From NCBI GenBank assembly GCA_013336365.1, contig JAAXTT010000060.1, forward strand, positions 1-8,193: a stretch of DNA of 8,193 bases, written 5' to 3'. A program made the position numbers and the translations under genes. The notes under the pieces are model-generated. The model saw nothing but the letters and a program-made list of their open reading frames with translations, was not told the DNA's origin and ran no database searches. Shown here in pieces: positions 1 through 6,232 of the stretch. The stretch comes from Peptococcaceae bacterium. GTDB taxonomy: Bacteria > Bacillota > Desulfotomaculia > Desulfotomaculales > Desulfocucumaceae. Position 1 is the first letter of the stretch; each line of letters starts with the position of its first letter.

Positions 1-688
1 CAATAGCAGAATCCAAGCCTACTGCCATTGCCATAATCAGAAAGGTTCTATTTAGCAAATGCCTATTGCTGCAACGCTGGGAGGTGTTGGAAAGACCAAG
101 GGTAGTTCTTACACCGGGAGCCAGCTCCTTAATCTGACGAATTGCTTCCAAAACCTCAACTCCATGCTCCTGAGCAACATTTGCCGGAAGCATGAGTGGG
201 TCAATATATAGATCTTCCATTGGTATACCATGGGCATCAGCATTAACTACTATCTCCATTGCTAAAGCTGCCCTGTCAGCGGCACTTTTGGGGACACCGC
301 TTTCATTCATTGCCAATCCTATAATTGCTGCATTATACTTTGCTGCCATTGGCAGAAACAAATCCATTTTCCATTGATCTGCATGGGTGGAATTAATCAT
401 AACCTTGCCATGCTTATTAGCTGCACAGCCTGCTTCTATAGCCTCCGGGTTGGTAGAATCTACACAACAGGGTATTGGAGCGGCTTCATTGCAGATATTA
501 ACCAGCCATTCCATTACTTCAGGTTGCTGCTTTGATTCCACTGTAGGTCCGGTATTTACATCTAGATAAGCTGCTCCTGCTTCGTACTGTTGTTTGGCCC
601 AATATATAATGGGCTCAGGATTGTTATCAAGGATTGCACTGCTTATGTCCTTAAACATTCCATTGATCCTCTCACCTATTAGGATCAT
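1..688 (-). CDS. acsE: 5-methyltetrahydrofolate:corrinoid iron-sulfur protein methyltransferase, 3' end cut by window edge
   Basis: AcsE moves the N5-methyl group of methyl-tetrahydrofolate to the Co(I) corrinoid of the AcsC/AcsD protein, linking the folate branch to acetyl-CoA synthesis. It is a cytoplasmic TIM-barrel protein of the pterin-binding family. I translated 229 codons from the ATG at 686-688 to the left edge with no stop. The start MILIGERINGMF and later LYIDPLMLPANVAQ, LGLSNTSQ and LLNRTFLIMAMA segments are typical of AcsE. Residues matching the known folate-site residues of the Moorella enzyme are Asp77 (in CVDSTNP), Asn99 (in MINST), Asp163 (in YIDP) and Asn201 (in LSNTS). Against a usual length near 262 residues, about 35 C-terminal residues lie off the left edge. 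The start is supported by AAGGGGG at 698-704, nine bases upstream. Only 19 bases separate it from the acsD stop, so translational coupling is likely. Asp and Asn positions follow from my recall of the Moorella protein. Confidence 0.96.
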   Translation of the reverse strand, partial: MILIGERINGMFKDISSAILDNNPEPIIYWAKQQYEAGAAYLDVNTGPTVESKQQPEVMEWLVNICNEAAPIPCCVDSTNPEAIEAGCAANKHGKVMINSTHADQWKMDLFLPMAAKYNAAIIGLAMNESGVPKSAADRAALAMEIVVNADAHGIPMEDLYIDPLMLPANVAQEHGVEVLEAIRQIKELAPGVRTTLGLSNTSQRCSNRHLLNRTFLIMAMAVGLDSAI

Positions 689-707
689 CCTTAAATACCC
701 CCTTATA

Positions 708-1658
708 TTATAAGCTTGCTGGCTGCATCATCTTGTCGATGTGACGCTTAAACTCCCTGACAGCTTCAGGATGACGCATAACCATTATAGCACCGCTGGC
801 ATGAGCAAAGGTCGTTGCAGTTACTGCTTCCCAAAGGATTGCACGGCGTTCAAGTTCTCCCCATTCAGGGGTTTCATCAATTTCAGCCTTTGCCTCTTTG
901 GCCTTCCATGCCTCTTGTCCAACAAAACATATCACTGGCATGGCCAGCATTTTGTCTCCTGTAAGGGCTCCAAGTCTTGCTCGTTCCATAATCGAGTATG
1001 CATACTCGATACCATAGCCTAAAGCACCTACCAAGGGATCGATAGCAATTCTATTTGCGGGAAGACCCATCTCTGTAATTAGAATATTCAGCTGCTTGGC
1101 AATATTTATGTCTAGGGGATTGGAGGCAATAATGGAATGTCCATTTACCATGCAAGCAGCAGTAATTGTTTTGTAATTACTGGGTGCAGCATTGCCCAAT
1201 AAGACTGCTTTTCCCTCAAGGGCACCGGCAACAACCGGTAAAACCTCAGCATCCTTTTCTTCAACCCCACTGCCTATTACAATGAGGGGTACATTAATAG
1301 CATCAGCAACAGCCTTAGCAGTTTTTGCACATTCCTCCGGGCTTGCATTGTCAAAATCCGGATGAGAGCTGACCAGCTTAAGACAAATCATATCTGCACC
1401 ATATTCAATACACTTCTTTGCCCAAGCCACCGGGTCACCCATTACCCCTTTGTATGCATCTGTAAGACTCTTAGCCCAATCATCAGGTTCAACATCACAA
1501 ACCTCTAATGCAACAACAGGTCTATTGGGCATTTCTCCTTCAAAAAACAAGAAAGGCAAAGTACTGTCGCCGCCTACCTTGACAGAATTAGGCTCTACCC
1601 CAATGACAAGTTCATTTACCTTACTGTTCCATCTTTCCTTAGCTATAGTAACAGCCAT
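708..1658 (-). CDS. acsD: Corrinoid iron-sulfur protein, small subunit
   Basis: This is the small (beta) subunit of the heterodimeric corrinoid iron-sulfur protein, which shuttles a methyl group from AcsE to AcsB. The family folds as a TIM barrel, has no metal cluster of its own, and helps to cover the corrinoid held by AcsC. The product has 316 residues, close to the usual 310-325. Recognisable segments are the N-terminal strand NELVIGVEPNSVKVGGDSTLPFLFFEG (residues 15-41), ALEVCDVEPDDW (50-61), a GADMICLKL strand (87-95), ASNPLDINIAKQLN (178-191), IAIDPLVGALGYGIEY (204-219) and a C-terminal MVMRHPEAV (292-300). The ATG at 1656-1658 is preceded by AAGGGAG at 1667-1673, eight bases upstream. 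It lies 32 bases after cooC/acsF and 19 bases before acsE, the common bacterial order cooC-acsD-acsE. The reading frame is intact and nothing unusual was seen. Confidence 0.97.
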   Translation of the reverse strand: MAVTIAKERWNSKVNELVIGVEPNSVKVGGDSTLPFLFFEGEMPNRPVVALEVCDVEPDDWAKSLTDAYKGVMGDPVAWAKKCIEYGADMICLKLVSSHPDFDNASPEECAKTAKAVADAINVPLIVIGSGVEEKDAEVLPVVAGALEGKAVLLGNAAPSNYKTITAACMVNGHSIIASNPLDINIAKQLNILITEMGLPANRIAIDPLVGALGYGIEYAYSIMERARLGALTGDKMLAMPVICFVGQEAWKAKEAKAEIDETPEWGELERRAILWEAVTATTFAHASGAIMVMRHPEAVREFKRHIDKMMQPASL

Positions 1659-1690
1659 TGCTTACACTCCCTTCAGTAATTGGTTCCTAT

Positions 1691-2449
1691 TCAGATAATG
1701 CCGGCGTTTTTTATTATTTCATCCACCGCTTTAACAACCGGTGAATCATCCGGCAGACTAATCAGAGGCTTGCTGTGAAGGTCATAATCACGAACCTGGT
1801 CGTCCAATGGCACTGTGCCTACCAACTCCAAACCGGTACGGTCTATTTCCTCCTGAAGCGCTTCTATTGTTCCTGCGTCAACCTTGCTGACTACAAGATA
1901 CATTTTTTTAACATCCAGTTTGATAGATTCAACTAATTCTCTAACTCTACCGGCAGAACGAATGCCCCGAGCACTGGAGTCACTGACCACCAACAAAACA
2001 TCTACATTCTGGGTGGTTCTCCTGCTGAGATGCTCCAGTCCTGCTTCATTATCCATTACTACATACGGATAATTATTGCTCAAATCCTGCATAAAGCCCC
2101 GGACAAGATTATTGGCAAAACAATAACAGCCCGAACCCTCCGGACCACCCATAACCATTAAGTCTGCATCATCGCCCTCTGCCAGAGACTCATGAACCCT
2201 GTATGCCACATAGCGATCCTTGGTCATTCCTGCAGGAAGGGGTTCTAAATTGTGATTAATCCGATTAAGAAGCTCTGAGATAGTATCCTTCACTTCAATA
2301 CCTATAGCCTCATGAAGATTGGCATTGGCATCAGCATCAACGGCTAAAACCGGTCCTTTCCCTGCTTTTGTAATCTGTCTTATCAATAAAGAGGCTAAGG
2401 TTGTCTTGCCAGTTCCTCCCTTGCCTGCTATTGCCACTGTAAATGCCAT
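1691..2449 (-). CDS. cooC: CooC/AcsF-type nickel-insertion ATPase for CODH/ACS maturation
   Basis: This is a cytoplasmic P-loop ATPase of the MinD/NifH (SIMIBI) class that delivers nickel during maturation of CO dehydrogenase and/or acetyl-CoA synthase. The gene is called cooC, or acsF when it lies in an acs cluster. The 252-residue product carries the deviant Walker A motif GKGGTGKTT at residues 9-17 with both signature lysines (Lys10, Lys15), VDADANANL at 37-45, and a Walker B-like segment VVMDNEAGLEHLSRR at 130-144. A Cys-X-Cys motif, Cys108-Tyr-Cys110, follows GGPEGSG and matches the nickel-binding, dimer-bridging cysteine pair known in Carboxydothermus CooC1. The ATG at 2447-2449 has AAGGAGAG (2457-2464) seven bases upstream. 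It lies between acsC and acsD, as in Moorella-type clusters. Sequence alone does not settle whether its client is AcsA, AcsB or both; location beside acsD favours the acsF name. Confidence 0.93.
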   Translation of the reverse strand: MAFTVAIAGKGGTGKTTLASLLIRQITKAGKGPVLAVDADANANLHEAIGIEVKDTISELLNRINHNLEPLPAGMTKDRYVAYRVHESLAEGDDADLMVMGGPEGSGCYCFANNLVRGFMQDLSNNYPYVVMDNEAGLEHLSRRTTQNVDVLLVVSDSSARGIRSAGRVRELVESIKLDVKKMYLVVSKVDAGTIEALQEEIDRTGLELVGTVPLDDQVRDYDLHSKPLISLPDDSPVVKAVDEIIKNAGII

Positions 2450-2545
2450 TACTACACTCTCCTTATATTAAAATAAAATGCTTCTGGCTATCGTAATTAT
2501 TGCAGCAAATAAAGGTCTGATTTATTAGTCGCCAAATATCCGTCC

Positions 2546-3880
2546 TTAAAGCCAACGCTGTTTCAAAAAGGTTGGGATACCGGCTGACTCTCTGGGTCCC
2601 ACCATTACTTCCCAGCCTGAGAGCTCCTGAAGCTTACCGCTCAATACAGCTACACCACCGGGAATTATTACCTTACGATGACTAACCTTGTCAGATATTC
2701 CTGATTCCTGGAGCATTTCTGTAATCTTTTCCGGGGTAAACTTCCCGGCTGCCCAGCCGGTCATAACAGATATTCCATCAGTATCAACCGGCAAAATATA
2801 TCCGGGCACTCTGGAAGACTCAACATCTCCTGCCAAGCAGAAATAAGTCAGGGAGAAGTTGGTAGTAATATAAACCGGTGAAGATTCATCAACATTACCA
2901 ATTTCATAGACCTTTGACTCAACTGCAATAGGCTTCTGAGGATCTGTATAAATATTTAAGCGCAAGGTAATCAAGGGAAGTATATCCGCTGGGTCTGAGC
3001 TTTCAATTACAACAATTGCTGCGTACTTGGATATGTAAACTCCCGCGTCCAGCACCGCCTGAATAGGGTCTTGATTGCTGGCAAAGGCAATAGTAGGATA
3101 GCCAAAGGGTCTGAACTTCTTTAACGCCTGACGCCTCATTTGAGTTTGTTCAGAAAGAACCTGATTTACCTCACGAGAGCCGGAATCAATAATAATTTGC
3201 TTAAAGCCCATACTTACAACCTTTTCCACTAAGGATGCAAGCTGATCCAAATCCTCACCTCTGACAACCATAGGTACATCATATTTTTTTGCCAAATTGG
3301 TCATTGCTTCAACATTCTCACTATTTGCTCCACAAATAACCGGCTTTTTGGCAGCAACCAGCTCCAATGCTTTTTCTATTGACTCTGGATTTTCACTGTT
3401 CAGCAGCAAAGGAAAGTCAGTATTTTCCGCTACAGTTTTTACCGCAGCTAAAAACTTGCCTGAATCACCACTGGAATTTTTTACTGCTACCATACTTATA
3501 CTGTGCATCTGTCCTACCCGATCAAAAACCAGCTTATTTATCTGACCTGCTCTGTTGATAATTTCCTCACTGCTCATTTCATCAGATAGAGACACTGCTA
3601 TTGCAGTCATATTCTCAAAGCGTTTGTCGTGCCTGTATAGCACAGTTTCATTCCCTACTGCAACAGCCTTATCTCCGGAACCTATCTTTACAAGAGTGAT
3701 AGGTGGTGCTGAAGCTGAATCCAATGCTTCCTTTGCAGCATCACTTACATGAGGGCACAAATCAAGACTGGCTTTACCACTGGCCAGCGACATGGCAAAA
3801 GCCAAACAAGTTGGCTGCCCACAATCCTTGCAGTTAGTTTTAGGCAATTGCTTGAATATTTCCAAACCTGTTAATCCCAT
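2546..3880 (-). CDS. acsC: Corrinoid iron-sulfur protein, large subunit
   Basis: This is the large (gamma) subunit of the corrinoid iron-sulfur protein. It binds a [4Fe-4S] cluster that takes part in reductive reactivation of cobalt, and the cobamide that carries the methyl group between AcsE and AcsB. The 444-residue product (family about 440-450) has three parts. The N-terminal cluster domain holds Cys17, Cys20, Cys25 and Cys42 (CX2CX4CX16C, start NCKDCGQPTC). A TIM-barrel domain spans roughly residues 60-320. The C-terminal corrinoid-binding domain, roughly 330-444, contains TTNFSLTYF (339-347), AGDVESSRVPGY (350-361), VMTGWAAGKFT (372-382), a VIIPGGVAVLSG strand (404-415) and VGPRESAGIP (427-436). 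The ATG at 3878-3880 is preceded by AAAGGAG (3889-3895) eight bases upstream. It follows acsB after a 122-base spacer containing an inverted repeat, and is followed by a 96-base gap before cooC/acsF. Confidence 0.97.
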   Translation of the reverse strand: MGLTGLEIFKQLPKTNCKDCGQPTCLAFAMSLASGKASLDLCPHVSDAAKEALDSASAPPITLVKIGSGDKAVAVGNETVLYRHDKRFENMTAIAVSLSDEMSSEEIINRAGQINKLVFDRVGQMHSISMVAVKNSSGDSGKFLAAVKTVAENTDFPLLLNSENPESIEKALELVAAKKPVICGANSENVEAMTNLAKKYDVPMVVRGEDLDQLASLVEKVVSMGFKQIIIDSGSREVNQVLSEQTQMRRQALKKFRPFGYPTIAFASNQDPIQAVLDAGVYISKYAAIVVIESSDPADILPLITLRLNIYTDPQKPIAVESKVYEIGNVDESSPVYITTNFSLTYFCLAGDVESSRVPGYILPVDTDGISVMTGWAAGKFTPEKITEMLQESGISDKVSHRKVIIPGGVAVLSGKLQELSGWEVMVGPRESAGIPTFLKQRWL

Positions 3881-3924
3881 TATTTTTTCTCCTTTCTCTA
3901 AAAGAGACTATCATAATAATCACG

Positions 3925-3960
3925 CCTGAAGACACCAGCAAATTGACGGGTGTCTTCAGG
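3925..3960 (-). promoter_or_regulatory. Perfect 12-bp inverted repeat between acsB and acsC, likely mRNA hairpin
   Basis: The left arm CCTGAAGACACC (3925-3936) is the exact reverse complement of the right arm GGTGTCTTCAGG (3949-3960), around a 12-base loop (3937-3948). It sits almost centrally in the acsB-acsC spacer, 42 bases after the acsB stop and 44 bases before the acsC start. In the transcript it would form a stable stem with 7 G-C pairs. No run of U follows the stem on the minus strand (the next bases are CGTGATTATTATG), so it does not look like a standard intrinsic terminator. A role in mRNA stability, processing or partial attenuation is inference. A dispersed palindromic repeat is also possible. 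Confidence 0.8.
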
Positions 3961-4002
3961 AGCATAAAAATCATCAAAATAAATATATCATGGTTAACCA
4001 TC

Positions 4003-6204
4003 CTAAAATAGTGGATCCATAGTCAGCGCAGGGTGACCCTTTTCTGTCAGGAAATCCATTATTTCATCCCCTGCAATACCGATGGTTTCATCGGCAATTT
4101 TATCAACAAAATCCTTGCCTAAACCAGCATTCTCAGCGGCTTCCTCCAGCAATGGACGAAGCTCATCCTTTAATGCCTTAGGCATCCATACCACTCTGGC
4201 CAAGCCCCCATCAGCGGGTACAAATTTCCTGGAACCCAGATAGGATTTACCTATGCCCATAAATCCGGGCATTTGTGCTCCTGCACCGATAGTACCAGCC
4301 AAGGTTGAAAAGGTCATGCCTGAAGGAGTCATTCCCCCATGTTCTCTATTGACGACCATAAAGCCATTACACTCCGGAACCATGGATAGAATACACTCAA
4401 AGCACCCACAGGAGGTCATAGGAGAATCCATTATTGTATAGAAGTTTACAGTGTCTATACTCCTTTGGGAATTATTGAAGACAAACTCATTAAATGACTC
4501 CCACTGACCGTTAACCTCATCAATAATACCCTCCTTGGGTATTGGCTGGTTTGAACCATGAGGATTTATTTCATATGCGGCTTTTGCATCCAGCCAGCTG
4601 ACCGCACCACATAAGCCAACTCTTTCAGGGGCAACAACACAAACATGTGTAGGTGCAAATGACTGACATAGGGTACAGGAATAAAAGGTATCCACCTTTT
4701 CGTCCTGTAGCTCCTTAAGCCTGTCATCCCTCTGCTGATAAGCTTTTCTAGCCTCATCCCGCATCTCCAGAACCTTTTGCTCATCTGTATAGATAGTAAT
4801 TTGAACCCTGTCTACAATAGAGGCAAACTCTGTTTTGAATTTGGCATATAATATTTTGCCGATATCGGCCAAGCGGAAGCCCTTCTCATAAGCACCCTTG
4901 GAAATACGAACCCACATTATATCCCTTTGGGCTACATGCCACAAGCCCTCTCCATAATTACTGAAATAATGGATCCGGCGCTCAAGGACCGGTTCAAAGT
5001 CGGACTGCATTTTACGTCCGAATACATCTACCACAATGCCTAAGGGCAAGCGAGTCCCCGGCTCAATGGCATCAATGTCCGGACCGACAACAGTAATTTG
5101 TCCATCCTCAATACTGTCCTCATCCACCATTCTGACCAATTCAAAACCAGGTGTCTTGGTTCCGCCAAATTCAACATGCATATCCTTTTTACGTATGGAT
5201 TCTCCCTCAAACGCCGGGCCAACAGTAATCGGAACATCAATTTCAATGGCGGTGATTTTTATTCCTCTCAGCTCAAGACAGGTTTGAACAATTTTATCAT
5301 AGTCCGGCTGGGAAACAAACCAGTCCTTTATCTGCTTGTCCTCAGGCAATTCCTGATCTGTAATAACCGGGAAGCCCACATTTATGGCTCCCATACAGGC
5401 AGCATCCTTAACCATATCATGTTCACCCAAATAAAGGATGAAGGCAAGTACTCTGCGACGCTGATAATCCTTTTGAGCCTCGTAATCACCTGCCTGGACA
5501 CCACCAAACATCATACCGGCCCTAAGAGCATAATTGGCCGCATGAACTACCTGGGTAAAATTACCCAGGGGATAGGCAATATAATCTACTCCCAGCTTAA
5601 CCCCTTCCTCCATCAACTGCTCAATAATCTCATCACAGAGGAAAAGCATAAGTCCCTTGGCCATAAAGCTGTCCACAATTTTTTTGGCTGATTTGCTATC
5701 CTTTGCCCTGCCCACAATTACTGCTTCCCCGGGTATAGTCCAATCCACCATTTTTATTCCGTACTGGCGGACTACCGGATCTCCGACAAAGCCGGTCCAA
5801 GGTGCAATATAAAGAGGGTTTTCTTCGGTATCCCGCAAATATCTGACTGCTTCAATTATTTCTGCCGCATACCAGGTAGCCTCACCAGCCTGTCTGGCAT
5901 TTTTAAAATCCCGGTAATTTTCTATAAAAGAACCCCTCAACCGATTAAGAATAGGCACAAGCTCACCCAAGGTCTTAACCTCTTCGCCACTAAGGCATCT
6001 GATAACCGGAAGATTATAGGCTGTATCCGGATAACTTACAGGATACTCAGCTCCAAAATCCCTTATAGCCTGATTCAATAATATTTCAGCATAGCTCATA
6101 GCTGTAATTGCGCCGTTAAAGGCAGACCTAAACAGTGCCTTTGGCTCTTTACCAGGCTCTATAGCTCCCTCATATATCTGATCAAAGTTAATTTGCTCGG
6201 ACAA
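4003..6204 (-). CDS. acsB: Acetyl-CoA synthase (CODH/ACS alpha subunit)
   Basis: AcsB condenses CO, the corrinoid-bound methyl group and CoA into acetyl-CoA at the Ni-Ni-[4Fe-4S] A-cluster. The 733-residue product matches the bacterial three-domain form (about 729 in Moorella). The N-terminal domain, which contacts CO dehydrogenase and contains the CO tunnel end, is present, unlike in archaeal homologues; GEATWYAAEIIEA and PWTGFVGDPVVRQYGIKMVDWTIPGEA mark it. A-cluster ligands are Cys510, Cys513, Cys522 and Cys532 (SCTLCQSFAPTHVC...GLCGAVSW), with the same 3/9/10 spacing as Moorella Cys506/509/518/528. Cys599-Gly-Cys601 (in TSCGCFEC) supplies the distal nickel site. The C-terminus ends GHPALTMDPLF, as expected. 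The start is TTG at 6202-6204: AAAGGAGG lies eight bases upstream, no upstream in-frame ATG follows that site, and the first internal ATG (Met36) would delete conserved residues. The gene starts 28 bases after the acsA stop. Confidence 0.98.
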   Translation of the reverse strand: MSEQINFDQIYEGAIEPGKEPKALFRSAFNGAITAMSYAEILLNQAIRDFGAEYPVSYPDTAYNLPVIRCLSGEEVKTLGELVPILNRLRGSFIENYRDFKNARQAGEATWYAAEIIEAVRYLRDTEENPLYIAPWTGFVGDPVVRQYGIKMVDWTIPGEAVIVGRAKDSKSAKKIVDSFMAKGLMLFLCDEIIEQLMEEGVKLGVDYIAYPLGNFTQVVHAANYALRAGMMFGGVQAGDYEAQKDYQRRRVLAFILYLGEHDMVKDAACMGAINVGFPVITDQELPEDKQIKDWFVSQPDYDKIVQTCLELRGIKITAIEIDVPITVGPAFEGESIRKKDMHVEFGGTKTPGFELVRMVDEDSIEDGQITVVGPDIDAIEPGTRLPLGIVVDVFGRKMQSDFEPVLERRIHYFSNYGEGLWHVAQRDIMWVRISKGAYEKGFRLADIGKILYAKFKTEFASIVDRVQITIYTDEQKVLEMRDEARKAYQQRDDRLKELQDEKVDTFYSCTLCQSFAPTHVCVVAPERVGLCGAVSWLDAKAAYEINPHGSNQPIPKEGIIDEVNGQWESFNEFVFNNSQRSIDTVNFYTIMDSPMTSCGCFECILSMVPECNGFMVVNREHGGMTPSGMTFSTLAGTIGAGAQMPGFMGIGKSYLGSRKFVPADGGLARVVWMPKALKDELRPLLEEAAENAGLGKDFVDKIADETIGIAGDEIMDFLTEKGHPALTMDPLF

Positions 6205-6212
6205 AATGTTAT

Positions 6213-6220
6213 CCTCCTTT
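6213..6220 (-). promoter_or_regulatory. Ribosome binding site that fixes the TTG start of acsB
   Basis: On the minus strand AAAGGAGG is followed by the eight-base spacer ATAACATT and then TTG. This near-perfect Shine-Dalgarno site is the strongest in the window and lies in the 28-base acsA-acsB gap. It decides in favour of the TTG codon, because the next in-frame ATG is 35 codons further in, inside the conserved GAITAMSYAEILLNQAI segment. Confidence 0.88.
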
Positions 6221-6232
6221 CAAACTGACTAA

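Noticed and set aside
192..569. Two short plus-strand open frames in the first 600 bases
   Set aside because: They are antisense to acsE, whose minus-strand translation is continuous and strongly family-like.
1691..2449. Reading the P-loop ATPase as NifH or MinD
   Set aside because: The CXC motif, length and position between acsC and acsD identify the CooC/AcsF nickel-insertion branch; NifH cluster cysteines and the MinD membrane helix are not seen.
2508..2526. Small inverted repeat AATAAA/TTTATT with a 7-base loop in the acsC-cooC gap
   Set aside because: Six A-T pairs only; this is expected by chance in an AT-rich spacer and would not be stable.
3925..3960. Inverted repeat as an intrinsic terminator ending an acsA-acsB transcript
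   Set aside because: No T-run follows the stem on either strand, and acsC downstream on the same strand has no visible promoter of its own, so read-through is more likely.
5098..5691. Long open frame on the plus strand (197 codons) inside acsB
   Set aside because: It lies wholly antisense to a well conserved acsB, has no recognisable family, and is best explained as a shadow of the coding strand.
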